The position numbers and the translations under genes were made by a program. A stretch of DNA of 64,000 bases from the NCBI GenBank assembly GCA_017999915.1, contig JAGNKX010000006.1, positions 1 through 64,000 on the forward strand, in the 5' to 3' direction. Below the pieces are notes generated by a model, which was given only the letters and a program-made list of their open reading frames with translations, made no database searches and was not told the origin of the DNA. This document shows, piece by piece, positions 8,380 through 17,900 of this stretch (position 1 is the stretch's first letter; every line of letters begins with the position of its first letter). The stretch is from Spirochaetota bacterium (GTDB taxonomy: Bacteria > Spirochaetota > UBA4802 > UBA5550).

Positions 8380-9333
8380 TCAGGCGGGGATTTCGGCCGC
8401 GTTGTCCGGTTCTTCCTGTTCCCGGTCAAGGCGCGTGAAGAGCAGCGCGTAGATCCGGGGCCCGAACATATATACGCCGGCCACCGCGATCAGTATCCCC
8501 GCTACGGCGTCTACCGCGTAGTGGTACCGGCCGTACACGGTGGATATGCAGAGGCTGACCACGATCGGCGACGTGGCCCAGAAGGCCCTGCGGGCGTAAC
8601 GCCACGCGAATATGAAGATAGCCACGGTCCCGGCAATGTGGCCGGAGGGCATGGCGCCGCCGGGAATGTCCGCTCTGGCGAGAAATTCACGGGCAAACCA
8701 GGAGACCGGTCCGGCCTCGAGGTAACCGCACGTTGCGGGATCGTAATGTACCGGGCCCTGGGCGGGAAAAATGGCCTGGATGATAAAGCAGGCGTAAATG
8801 ACCAGGCCCGCGTTGAACATGACGTACATGAATTCCTTCTGTCGTTTCGAAAAATAGAGGTAGAGGGGCAGGTACAGGGTGACCCAGTAATAGGAGAGAT
8901 AGGAAAAGTTCATCCATTCGGTGAGCCAGTACCGGTCACCCCACCGGTGCACAAGGTCGCGGGCGACATGGAAACCGAAGAGGGCCATGTCCGCCCGCAG
9001 CAGGAAGTCGTCAAAGGGTACGGGAAAGTAGAATTTCCCGATCGGGTATGTCCACCGGAAAAACGGTCCCAGCAGGAACAGCGGGTAGATGTGCCTGAGC
9101 CACCGCACCAGGGGATTCCGCACCAGGGGGTGCCGGATGCGGTCCGTCAGGGGCGCTATGACCGCGGATGTCAGAAGGACCGCGGAATAATTCAGCATCA
9201 GGACCACTGCGGTCCGGCCACCCTCCCTGATCCGCAGGGCCACCAGGAGGAGCATGGCGCCGCAAAAGGCGGACACGAGGACATCCACCGGCGTGAGGCG
9301 GGCATAGTATTGTTTGAGGCGATAGGTCATCAT
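8380..9333 (-). CDS. PAP2-superfamily membrane phosphatase / Aur1-like (about 317 aa)
   Basis: Polytopic membrane protein with about six helices. The phosphatase core is at the C-terminal half: GAMPSGHIAGT (motif C2, catalytic His) and STVYGRYHYAVD (motif C3, with the His and Asp of the relay). The spacing and flanking helices fit the PAP2_3 / Aur1-type branch, which acts on lipid phosphates or transfers phospho-head groups at the membrane. The usual KxxxxxxRP motif C1 is not clear. I prefer the MM start at 9333 just before the first helix; the ATG at 9399 has no better ribosome site. It stands alone between two unrelated leftward genes. Confidence 0.8.
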   Translation of the reverse strand: MMTYRLKQYYARLTPVDVLVSAFCGAMLLLVALRIREGGRTAVVLMLNYSAVLLTSAVIAPLTDRIRHPLVRNPLVRWLRHIYPLFLLGPFFRWTYPIGKFYFPVPFDDFLLRADMALFGFHVARDLVHRWGDRYWLTEWMNFSYLSYYWVTLYLPLYLYFSKRQKEFMYVMFNAGLVIYACFIIQAIFPAQGPVHYDPATCGYLEAGPVSWFAREFLARADIPGGAMPSGHIAGTVAIFIFAWRYARRAFWATSPIVVSLCISTVYGRYHYAVDAVAGILIAVAGVYMFGPRIYALLFTRLDREQEEPDNAAEIPA

Positions 9334-9462
9334 AAATTGTTCACAGCGGCCATGGGCGGTTCTCGATACCGGAACAGCCGGTAAGGAATTCCATGCCATG
9401 GCCTGGTAGGCTACCAGTTCCGGTACGGCGTGTCAAGAGCAAATCATGGGCCGCCCGGGTTA

Positions 9463-9918
9463 TCAGGGAGCCTTCGTTGTTTTCCTTAAGTGAAAAGTGC
9501 CCCGGTCATCCGGTTTCACCGATTCGTATTCGCCGTTGAGCTCCGTGAGATCTTCGCCGGACCGCGCCGTATAGGTGATGGTCCCGCCCTCTTCGACAAT
9601 GACGCCCTTGAATTGCGGATCCCCGGTCACGGCCGCGGAGGCGGCTGTAATAGTGGTGGTGACCTTTTTCTCGATACGGCGGGGACCTTCGCCGTATGAA
9701 ATGGTCGCTTCCACCGTGAAGGAGCCCTGTTTCGGCAGAGGATCGGGGAACAGGGCCGATACCGCGCCCGCGGCTTTGCCGCCTCCGGAGCTCGACCATG
9801 TTCCTTCCCACAGGGCCCGGGCCGGCGCCGCCGCCCGGGTTGGGGCGCCGCTGGAGCTGCAGGTCATAACGCCGGCGGCCATGATAATCGCGCAAAAAAT
9901 TTTCAGAAATTGAAGCAT
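9463..9918 (-). CDS. Predicted lipoprotein of unknown function (151 aa)
   Basis: The N-terminus MLQFLKIF...AGVMTC-SSSG is a type II signal peptide with a lipobox Cys near residue 19, so the product should be a membrane-anchored lipoprotein. The mature part is Gly/Ala/Ser-rich at first, then strand-rich (SFTVEATISY, RIEKKVTTTIT, TITYTARSGED), perhaps a small beta-sandwich. No family recognised. The start at 9918 gives the best signal peptide, although its ribosome site is weak; the open frame upstream to 10179 has no such signal. Confidence 0.65.
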   Translation of the reverse strand: MLQFLKIFCAIIMAAGVMTCSSSGAPTRAAAPARALWEGTWSSSGGGKAAGAVSALFPDPLPKQGSFTVEATISYGEGPRRIEKKVTTTITAASAAVTGDPQFKGVIVEEGGTITYTARSGEDLTELNGEYESVKPDDRGTFHLRKTTKAP

Positions 9919-10021
9919 GGACGATATTTTGATTGAAATGCTCCGCCTATCAAGCACAATTTCGCCATCGGCAGGGATGCTGTCCGGGGCCGCCGTATCA
10001 TACAGCGCTCGTCGGAATGAC

Positions 10022-10345
10022 ATGAAAGAATTCATACACAGGAAAACCGGTGAGGAAATGATGACCGCTCCCTGGTCCTGCACCGTCGTGGAGGAGGGGA
10101 CGTTGACCTGTAAAGGGCGGCAGTTCCTGTTCGTTGTCGGCGACGCCCTGGTGGGCAGCTCCTGCGTGGGCGTCGGCACCCTCCGCTATATCCAGGTCCC
10201 CGGCTTTGTCGCGCTGTGGCGGTTCCGTGTCGATGACAATGGCGATCCTGTCAGCGCCGTGGACCCGGTAACGGACGATGAACTGCGCGACGCCATACAG
10301 CAGGCCCTCACGGAAAAATTCCCCGGCCTCCAGGTCTGCTTTTAG
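10022..10345 (+). CDS. Small hypothetical protein (107 aa)
   Basis: Unrecognised cytosolic protein beginning MKEFIHRKTGEEMM, with three Cys scattered through it and an acidic C-terminal helix (TDDELRDAIQQALTEKFPG). I chose the ATG at 10022 because GGAA precedes it and the longer frame from 9917 overlaps the start of the divergent lipoprotein gene. No neighbour gives a functional hint. Moderate coding confidence: GC at third codon positions is high, as in surrounding genes. Confidence 0.55.
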   Translation: MKEFIHRKTGEEMMTAPWSCTVVEEGTLTCKGRQFLFVVGDALVGSSCVGVGTLRYIQVPGFVALWRFRVDDNGDPVSAVDPVTDDELRDAIQQALTEKFPGLQVCF

Positions 10346-10443
10346 CGGAATTTAATTCCATCATAATCCCCAAAAAATTTTAATATTCAGGCAGTGTCAT
10401 TCGTATATTCTATCAAAGTGCTTTTTTATCGGAGGCGGAAGAT

Positions 10444-10947
10444 ATGGATGTCATGACTGAGAAACAGATTGTTGATAAAATATATATCGTTAGAGGGATC
10501 AAGGTGATGTTTGATAACGATCTGGCAATGTTGTATGGTGTAGAAACAAAACAATTGAAACGGCAGGTTGGCAGAAATATCGATCGATTTCCCGATGATT
10601 TCATGTTCAAACTGAATTATGAGGAATACCGTGAGTTTATAAGGTGCCAATTTGGCTCCTTAAAACAAGGTAAACATTCCAAGTATCAGCCGATGGTCTT
10701 TACCGAGCTTGGCGTGGCTATGCTTTCGAGTGTATTGCAATCGCAACGGGCTGTTCATGTAAATATTCAAATAAAGAGGATATTTGCCAATCTTCGGAGA
10801 ATAATATCATCCAATGAAACACTTATGAAGAGAATCGATGAAATGGAACGAAAGTATGACGGTCAGTTCAGAATTGTTTTTGTGGCGATCAGGCAGTTAT
10901 TAAAAGAAGAAGAAACAGAAGACCGGAAGATTGGATTTACCTTTTAA
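10444..10947 (+). CDS. ORF6N-domain protein (167 aa)
   Basis: The N-terminal 100 residues fit the ORF6N (KilA-N-related, PF10543) fold: VDKIYIVRGIKVMFDNDLAMLYGV, then TKQLKRQVGRN, FPDDFMFKLNYEE, and a FTELGVAMLSSVLQS segment. The C-terminus is a helical tail. ORF6N proteins occur in phages and as solitary chromosomal genes and are thought to bind DNA, with little experimental evidence. GGAGGCGGAAGAT gives a good ribosome site. The gene is clearly more AT-rich than the flanking genes, suggesting acquisition. No other phage gene is adjacent. Confidence 0.85.
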   Translation: MDVMTEKQIVDKIYIVRGIKVMFDNDLAMLYGVETKQLKRQVGRNIDRFPDDFMFKLNYEEYREFIRCQFGSLKQGKHSKYQPMVFTELGVAMLSSVLQSQRAVHVNIQIKRIFANLRRIISSNETLMKRIDEMERKYDGQFRIVFVAIRQLLKEEETEDRKIGFTF

Positions 10948-11007
10948 ATAATTCTTGACCTCTTTCCCCGCATTGCCCTTCGTCATGATTATACGGCCAC
11001 TGCCGGC

Positions 11008-12348
11008 ATGTACACTTACATGAACGCCTCCAATCAAATATCAGCCAATAGAATCAGCCATGCCCTGCGCTCGCTGCGGCACCGGAATTACCGGCTCTTT
11101 TTTTTCGGCCAGGGCCTGTCGCTGGTCGGCACCTGGATGCAGTCCGTCGCGACGAGCTGGCTGGTGTACCGCATGACCCATTCCGAGTTCATGCTGGGCC
11201 TTGTCGCCTTTGCCGGCCAGGTGCCCATCCTTCTGCTCTCGCCCATTGCCGGGGTCCTGGGGGACCGGGTGCACCGGCGCTCCATCCTAATCGCGGTGCA
11301 GGTCGTCGCCATGGCGCAGGCCTTCGCATTGGCCGCCCTGACTATCGCCGGCGTCATCCGGATCTGGGAGATCGCCCTCCTTGCCCTGCTCCTCGGCGTG
11401 GCCAACGCCTTTGAGATGCCCTCGCGCCAGGCCTTTGTCGTGGAAATGATCGATGACCGGGCGGATCTGGGGAATGCCATAGCCCTGAATTCCGGCATAT
11501 TCAACGGCTCTCGCCTTCTCGGACCGGCCGTCGCCGGCATCCTGGTGGCCTGGGCCGGGGAAGGGATCTGCTTCGCCCTGAACGGGGCGAGCTATGTGGC
11601 CGCGCTGGCGGCCTACCTTATGATGAACATGACGGCGCGGCGGCCTGTCAGGCCCGGCGCCGGGCTCCTGTTCCAGATGAGGGAAGGCGTCGCCTATTCC
11701 TTCGGCTTCCGGCCCATCCGCGACCTCATTGCCACGGTGTCCCTTATCAGCCTGGTCGCCATGGCGTTCCCGGTGATACTACCCATTTTCGCCGGCACGG
11801 TGCTCCGGGGAGATTCCCATACCTACGGATTCCTGGTGGCGGCGACGGGCGCCGGCGCTCTCTCCGGGGTGGTCTTCCTGGCCATGCGGAAGAGCGTCCT
11901 GGGGCTGGGTCGCGTCATCAGCGTGTCCCTGGTGATGTTTGGCGTCACCCTCATCGGGTTTTCCTTCTCCCGCTCGGTGGCCCTGTCATTTTGCATACTG
12001 GTGCTGACGGGCTTCGCCATGATCACCACCATGGCCTCCTGCAACACCATGGTGCAGACCATCGTTGACGAGGACAAGCGTGGCAGGGTCATGAGCATTT
12101 ACGTGATGGCGGTCATGGGCGCGGCGCCCCTGGGAAGCATCATTGCCGGGTCCGTGTCCGCGGCCGTCGGGGCGCCCGACACGGTCCTCGGCGGAGGCGT
12201 GCTGTGCATCCTGGGGGGCATTGTCTTCGCCCTCCGGCTTCCTTCCCTCAGAAAGATCGTGCGGCCCATTTACCGCCAGATGGGGATCATACCCGAAGTG
12301 GCCGCGGGGATACAGGCAGCCGACGAGGTGCCGCGGCCGACGGAATGA
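11008..12348 (+). CDS. MFS transporter, EntS/MFS_3-like (446 aa)
   Basis: Twelve-helix major facilitator. The N-terminus (ALRSLRHRNYRLFFFGQGLS) and the TM1-TM2 region (GTWMQSVATSWLVYRMT) are typical of the EntS / MFS_3 group, which exports siderophores or drugs. The loop motif GVLGDRVHRRS between helices 2 and 3 matches the MFS signature G-x3-D-R-x-x-R. A cytosolic basic tail follows the last helix. No siderophore or drug gene is nearby, so the substrate stays open. The ATG at 11008 has no clear ribosome site; M5 is an alternative. Convergent with the paralogue pair at 12410-14110. Confidence 0.88.
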   Translation: MYTYMNASNQISANRISHALRSLRHRNYRLFFFGQGLSLVGTWMQSVATSWLVYRMTHSEFMLGLVAFAGQVPILLLSPIAGVLGDRVHRRSILIAVQVVAMAQAFALAALTIAGVIRIWEIALLALLLGVANAFEMPSRQAFVVEMIDDRADLGNAIALNSGIFNGSRLLGPAVAGILVAWAGEGICFALNGASYVAALAAYLMMNMTARRPVRPGAGLLFQMREGVAYSFGFRPIRDLIATVSLISLVAMAFPVILPIFAGTVLRGDSHTYGFLVAATGAGALSGVVFLAMRKSVLGLGRVISVSLVMFGVTLIGFSFSRSVALSFCILVLTGFAMITTMASCNTMVQTIVDEDKRGRVMSIYVMAVMGAAPLGSIIAGSVSAAVGAPDTVLGGGVLCILGGIVFALRLPSLRKIVRPIYRQMGIIPEVAAGIQAADEVPRPTE

Positions 12349-12387
12349 TTGGATGGATGATTCTTATCACCGAAGCTGCGGGGCAGG

Positions 12388-12409
12388 CCGCTCCGGTCTG
12401 CCGGAGCGG
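12388..12409. terminator. Hairpin between convergent genes
   Basis: CCGCTCCGG-TCTG-CCGGAGCGG, a perfect 9-bp stem that abuts the stop codon of the leftward gene and lies 40 bp after the MFS gene. No T run, so it may protect 3' ends or stall polymerase rather than terminate intrinsically. Confidence 0.5.
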
Positions 12410-13252
12410 TCAGTAGCTCTGCTGGGTACCGAAGGCGCCGCGGCCGGCCAGCGGGGTGAATTCGAAGTCGGGATACACTTTCTTGAGGCCCGCCACAACA
12501 GACTCGCTCACGTGGAGGGGCGTTTTCACGCCGCGCCCGAAGTAGGTCGATCCGGCGTCGACAATAAAATGCTTTTTACCGTCCTTGAGGCCCATCGCTT
12601 TTATATGGCCGCCGTTGGTGGGACTGAAATTGAAGGGCTCGTCCATGAGGAGCTTGGCGGTCTCCTCGTGGGGCCTGGTCCCGATCGAGTAGAAGCGGGG
12701 AATGTGGTGCTTCTGCTGCATGATCAGCGCCAGGTAGGTGATATGGTTTCCCCTTTGAAGCGTCTGGAGCCATTGCAGAAAGGTTTCGTTGCACAGCCGT
12801 TCCGGGTTCCGCCGCTCGTGGAACCGTCCTATGCGGAAACGCTCCTGGATGGGAATGAACAGGTGCGTCAGGGTGTCGTTCTTCGACATTTCAATGATCT
12901 GCTCCGGCACATAGGAGAGGGTGGCGAAACTGAGTATCTGCTGCTGTAGCTTGGCGTTGTCCTTGAAGAGGGGCCACTCCTTGATGATCCTGAGGGCCTT
13001 GGCCGCGTCCGGGCTTGTCGCGAAGGAGGAGGAATAGTAATAAAGCGCGTCCCCTTCCTTCGGCTTCAGGACGCCTTCGCTGGCCGCCAGTGTGCCGCTC
13101 TTCATGTCGATAATGTTGATGAGAATGTAATTTCCCTCGTCGTCGAATTCAAGGAAGCTTCCCTGCTGGTCCTTGCCGTTGCCGATGCGCCGGATCACCG
13201 TCCCCGGCTCCAGTTTCGTCGATTCTGTCAGCGGTTTTAATAGTTCATCCAT
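12410..13252 (-). CDS. Unknown protein, paralogue 2 of a tandem pair (280 aa)
   Basis: No family recognised. Cytosolic, with no signal peptide or membrane segment. Conserved blocks shared with the next gene upstream: PGT(V/I)(V/I)RRIGNGKDQQGSF near the N-terminus, ASExVLKP, LYYYxSSF, a helix ending MSKND, FIPxQExFRIGRFxERR, HITYLA, GGHIKAxGLK, and a C-terminal VDAGSxYxGxGVKTP block. The order suggests an N-terminal small beta domain, a helical middle and an alpha/beta C-terminal domain. It lies 30 bp downstream of the paralogue, so the two probably form one transcript. GGAGG stands 13 bases before the ATG, a loose spacing. Ends in GAFGTQQSY, longer than its partner. Confidence 0.7.
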   Translation of the reverse strand: MDELLKPLTESTKLEPGTVIRRIGNGKDQQGSFLEFDDEGNYILINIIDMKSGTLAASEGVLKPKEGDALYYYSSSFATSPDAAKALRIIKEWPLFKDNAKLQQQILSFATLSYVPEQIIEMSKNDTLTHLFIPIQERFRIGRFHERRNPERLCNETFLQWLQTLQRGNHITYLALIMQQKHHIPRFYSIGTRPHEETAKLLMDEPFNFSPTNGGHIKAMGLKDGKKHFIVDAGSTYFGRGVKTPLHVSESVVAGLKKVYPDFEFTPLAGRGAFGTQQSY

Positions 13253-13282
13253 GAGGCGTTCACGTCCTCCGGGGATTGTTTG

Positions 13283-14110
13283 CTATTTCAGGGCGCCCTG
13301 TCCCTCAACCGGGGTAAATTCAAATTCCTGGTAGGTCTCACGGAGCGCGTTAACGACGACTTCGCTGACGTGGAGGGGTGTCTTGACGCCCAGCCCCATG
13401 TACTTTGAGCCGGCGTCGACCAGGAAATGCCGCCGGGAGCCTTTCAGCCCGTCGGCCTTGATATGGCCGCCGTGGGTCGGGTCGAACTTGTAGATTTCCT
13501 TCCGGAGCTGCGCGGCGGTCTTGTCATGGGCGATGGTGCCTTTGGAATAAAAGAGCGCCCCCTGGTCATTCTGATGAACGATCCGCGCCAGGTAGGTAAT
13601 GTGCTTTCCGGGTTTCACGGATTCGAGCCACAGCATGAACACGTCGTTGCACACCCGCTCCAGGCTTCTCCGCTCGCTGAACCTTCCGATACGGAACTTC
13701 TCCTGTACCGGGATGAACAGCAGGTGCAGCGCGTCGTTCTTCGACATGTCGATTATCTGGTCCGGGGTGTAGCAGAGGCTGATGAAGTTCATGATCTGGT
13801 CCTGCAGGTCCGGATGCTTCTTGTACAGGGGCCAGTCCGTGATGATCTTCACGGCCTTGTCGGAGTGAGGGCTGTCGCCGAACGATGACGCATAGTAATA
13901 AAGCTTATCGTTCTGCTGGGGCTTCAGGACCGCCTCGCTGGCCACGAGATGGCCCGACTGCATGTCTATGATGTTGGCGAGGATCATGTTGTAGGTATCG
14001 TCGAATTCGAGGAAGCTTCCCTGCTGGTCTTTGCCGTTGCCGATGCGTCGGACGATCGTTCCCGGCGCCAGGCCGTCTTTCGTATTCAATGGCTTCAACA
14101 TGGTTTCCAT
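13283..14110 (-). CDS. Unknown protein, paralogue 1 of a tandem pair (275 aa)
   Basis: Full-length paralogue of the gene at 12410-13252. The proteins align end to end with few gaps, and I judge roughly half the positions identical. The shared invariant residues include RIGNGKDQQGSFLEFDD, FRIGRF and KTPLHVSE. The pair probably arose by tandem duplication and diverged, and may form a heteromer or act on related substrates. The start METMLKP aligns with MDELLKP of the partner and follows a G-rich ribosome site. No enzyme motif is evident; conserved Arg/Lys/Asp/Asn in the first block could bind a nucleic acid or nucleotide, but that is only a guess. Confidence 0.7.
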   Translation of the reverse strand: METMLKPLNTKDGLAPGTIVRRIGNGKDQQGSFLEFDDTYNMILANIIDMQSGHLVASEAVLKPQQNDKLYYYASSFGDSPHSDKAVKIITDWPLYKKHPDLQDQIMNFISLCYTPDQIIDMSKNDALHLLFIPVQEKFRIGRFSERRSLERVCNDVFMLWLESVKPGKHITYLARIVHQNDQGALFYSKGTIAHDKTAAQLRKEIYKFDPTHGGHIKADGLKGSRRHFLVDAGSKYMGLGVKTPLHVSEVVVNALRETYQEFEFTPVEGQGALK

Positions 14111-14238
14111 GGCTGTTTCATGCCCCCCTCGTTGTATGTTTTAACCATACCAATGCTAGCATATCCGCATTAATTAGTCAAGAACATTGACTCCGGGGGC
14201 ATCTTCGGGCCGTAACCTGAAACCGGTGACCGCGATCG

Positions 14239-14967
14239 TCACGAAACAATGTCTTTGAGGTCCTCGTAGTACTTGCGTCCCATGGGGATGGTGGTTTTTT
14301 CATCGTCGTCGAGGAAGATGACGTATTGGCCGCCGCTGTAGTATTTCACGTGGGAAACATAATCGAAATTGGCTATGTACTGCTTGTGAACGCGCTTGAA
14401 GTTCTTCACCGGCAGCCTGCCGGCGATATCCTTTAAGAGGCTGTGGATCCTGAGGTCTTTTGCGGTTGTATGGACCACCGTGTGCTTCGCCTGCGACTCC
14501 AGGTAGATGATTTCGTCAAAGGGAATGATGTGATGGTTGCGGTCGTCCCTGCAGGAGAGCCCGAGGGCGCCCATGGGTCTTTGCCCTGAAGAGGGCTTCC
14601 CGATCATGGAGAGGGCCCGGTCCACGGCCTTGTTGAAGCGCTCCCTGTCGAAGGGCTTGAGGATATAATCGATGGCGCCCAGCTCGAAGGCCTTTATGGC
14701 GTACTGGTCGTAGGCGGTGGTGAAAATGACATAGGGAAGGCGGGTGAGACGCTCCACCACCTCAATGCCGGACAACACCGGCATGTTGATGTCGATGAAA
14801 AGCAGGTCGTAGGCGCCGGCGTTGATCTTGTCAAGGGCCTCATCTCCGGTTTCGGCGAAATCCTCGAACTTCAGCTCGGACCGCTCCTCTATGTAGCGCA
14901 GGAGGAGCTTACGGGGATACGGCTCGTCCTCCGCGATGAATACCCGTATGGCTTTCTTGCTATCCAT
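14239..14967 (-). CDS. LytTR-type response regulator (242 aa)
   Basis: Receiver domain (1-120) with acidic pair E13-D14, phospho-acceptor D59 in FIDINMP and K104 in YILKPFD. A LytTR DNA-binding domain follows at about 140-240 (ITYLE-like segment FDEIIYLESQAKHT, FKRVHKQYIANFDYV, TTIPMGRKYYEDL). LytTR regulators (AgrA, LytR, AlgR) bind tandem 9-bp-type repeats one to two helical turns apart. The start at 14967 overlaps the end of the sensor gene by 8 bp, so sensor and regulator are translationally coupled. Likely target: the direct repeat at 20083-20117 upstream of this operon. Confidence 0.93.
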   Translation of the reverse strand: MDSKKAIRVFIAEDEPYPRKLLLRYIEERSELKFEDFAETGDEALDKINAGAYDLLFIDINMPVLSGIEVVERLTRLPYVIFTTAYDQYAIKAFELGAIDYILKPFDRERFNKAVDRALSMIGKPSSGQRPMGALGLSCRDDRNHHIIPFDEIIYLESQAKHTVVHTTAKDLRIHSLLKDIAGRLPVKNFKRVHKQYIANFDYVSHVKYYSGGQYVIFLDDDEKTTIPMGRKYYEDLKDIVS

Positions 14968-17900
14968 GGCGCAGCTCCTTCTTAAGCGCGTACATGATGG
15001 TGGCCCTGGCGCCGTCCTTGACGTTCTCGATGACAAGGTCCGAATCGGCGGAGTGGAACCGCAGGCGGTCGCGGATGTTGCCCAGCGTCCGGCCGTAGGG
15101 GTCGGGAGCGGTAAGTCCTTCGCCGTTGTCGGTGATCTCAATCTTCAGCATGTCCCGCTCCAGCGCGGCCCGCACGTCGATGCGGCAGGAGTCCCTTTTC
15201 TTCCGGAACCCGTGCTTGATGCAGTTCCCGACCAGGGGCTGGATGATGAGGGGCGGCACCATCAGCGGGCCGAGTTTCGGCGGCGCGCTCAGGGAGAAGG
15301 AGAACCTGTCCTCCAGCCTGATCCGCTCGAACTCCAGGTAGTGCTCCGTGAAGCGCCACTCGTCCTGGAAGGGCACCAGGGTGTCGAAGGAGCGGTCGGT
15401 GAAATAGCGGCAGATCTCCGCGAAGTTGACCAGGGCCCTGTCCGCGACGGCCGGGTCTATCTGCAGCAAACCGTGTATGGTGTGGATGGCGTTGTAGATG
15501 AAGTGGGGACGCATGCGCTCCTGCAGGTTCTTGTAGCGGGCGTCCTCGTACTGGCGCAGGATGTTGTCCCTGAGCCGGATCGACTCCTCCTGCTCGCGGT
15601 AGAGCCGCGCGTTTTCCAGGGCGATGCCGATCTCGGAGGCGAGGAAGAGCAGTATCTCGGGGCTCACCGACGCGAAGGTGTCGGCGGTGATGCTGTTCTC
15701 CATGTAGATGATGGCGGACGTCTTTCCCAGGTTCCCCACCTTGAAGCAGAGGATCGATTTCGGCCGTCGTTCGGCCAGGTACGGATCGGCGCCGAAGGCG
15801 TCGGACCCGCGGGCGTCGTTGAGGGAGATGGCCTCGCCGGTCCGCCACACGTAGTGGATGACGGACAGGGGCAGCGTTTCTTCGCAGAGGGGTTCGGCGC
15901 GAAGGAGCTCGAGGCGGTTCTTCGCCGGCTCGATCTCTCCCTCGATGAGAAGGCACCCCCGCCGCTCCATGAGGATGGCCACCTTCTGGGCGGAAACGTA
16001 TTTCACCGCCGCGGTCATGATGGTTTCCAGGAGGCGATCGATGCGGATCTCCCCCATGATCTGGCGGGATATATCAAGAAGGGTATCTGCGGGGAGGGCG
16101 CGGTCGCCGATTTGCCTGCCGATGACGGGGGCCCGGCGTACCATCAGGATGTCGGCATAGCGACGTTCAAGGTCCCGGACCTTGCGCTCGGCGCCCCATT
16201 TTTTATAGGCGTCCCGGGCCTTCAGGAGATATATGCCGGCGAAGTCCGCCTTTCCCCGGCCGAGCCAGAACTTCCCGGCCAGCTCGCTGGCGATGGCCTC
16301 GTCCTGGACGAAGCCGTTGTCGCGGGCCGCCTCTATGGCGCGGTCGTACAGGGCCATGGCGTCCGGGACGTTGTCCACGATCCGGGAAATCTCGGCGTCC
16401 ATCAGGAGGTACTTATGTTTAAAATTTTCCGGGCATTGGCCGGAGAGAATTTTCATGAAGTCCCTGTGTTGCGTCATGGCCGAGGCGTACAACTCCTTGT
16501 CGCTCTCCGTGGACGATGGATAAAGAGCCGCCATGGACAGTGTCATGTAATAATAGATTTCCGGTATTATGTACAGCCCCTTGAAAATATGGATAATTTC
16601 TTTAGCCTGCTTCAGGAGGCGATAAGCTGTATCGTATTCTCCGAGGATGAAACGCGCCCCCCCTTCGATGGCTTGTAAATAATTAAGAGGGAACGGAATG
16701 GTGTCAGTGGGCCATTGATTCGCCAGATCATATGTTTTTTTGTTATATATCCCGAGGCCTCCCTCTGAATCTTCTTTAAGGAATATAACTGACACAAGTA
16801 GGGACTCGGTTATATACAGGGTGAGCCTGTCATCGATTTTTTTAAGATAACCACGGGTAGATAAGACCGATTGTTGAACGGTGTCGAGTTTTTTTCCTTG
16901 GTAATAATCATTGCCGACAATATGGGAATAGAGGTCGCCGGTGTGCTTCAGGTTGCCAGATTCGATTCCTGCCTTTATCCCTTTCATGTTTATGAATTCT
17001 GTGTCTTTTAGTGAGAGATGAAAGGGAGCTATGAAGTTGGCGAAGATGAGGCATGTTTCGCAGATAGACGATTTGGACCCAAGCGTTTCGGCAAGGTCCA
17101 TGGCAAGGCGGCCGAATTGATAGCCCACGTTTGTATGGGGCATCTGATCATTCAGGATCCTGCCATAGTGAAGGTATCCCGGTACTGATTCAGGGGCGTT
17201 GCCGGATTCCAGGGAGATTCTGATCATGGTCATGATAAGAAGATCGTTTATTGACGAATTACTGTAGTGAGCGGGTAATAATAAATCACTGAGGATCCGC
17301 ATCGCGGTTCTCATCTTCAGGTCCTTCATGGGAGGGAGTCCCATCAGGGACGATATCTCTTTACGGTACAGGCCTTTCTTGACTACGGCTTGTAATTCCT
17401 TTCGCTGTTCATCCGGATTTGTCGTGTTTATATCAATGCCAAGGGTCCGGAGGATTTCCAAACCTATGTCCAGTGCCTCCCTGTGCCTGGTGAACTGGGT
17501 CGTATACATGACAACGAGGATGTTTTTAAGATTTGCCGTTTCAATTTCATCGCCGGTGTAGGCGACCGCCTTCTCAATGATCGGTTCGACCCGGTCGTAA
17601 TTGTGGTTGAGGAATTCGGAATCGGCCAGCTCCAGGTGCACGCAGTAGGCCAAATGATGATGGCGTTCCCATATATTTTTCGCCGATCCCTGAAGGGAAT
17701 AGAGATGATAATAGGCGGTCCTGAAATAGGGAAGGGCCGTTTCAAAGGCGCCCATCATCTTCGCCTTCCTGCCGGCGAGGTAGTTAAGGTCCGCCACGTT
17801 GGCCCGCTCTTCTTCGTCCAGTATCTCGGAGGCCCCGTTATACTGGTCCGCAATGGCGAAGATGTTGTCCGTCAATCCCTCCGGCAGGGCGTTTGCGAAG

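Noticed and set aside
14936-16678. 580-codon plus-strand open frame
   Set aside because: Antisense to the sensor gene. Composition (Val/Gly/Asp/Gln-rich, no domain) is that of a shadow frame, whereas the minus strand gives clear GAF and histidine-kinase motifs.
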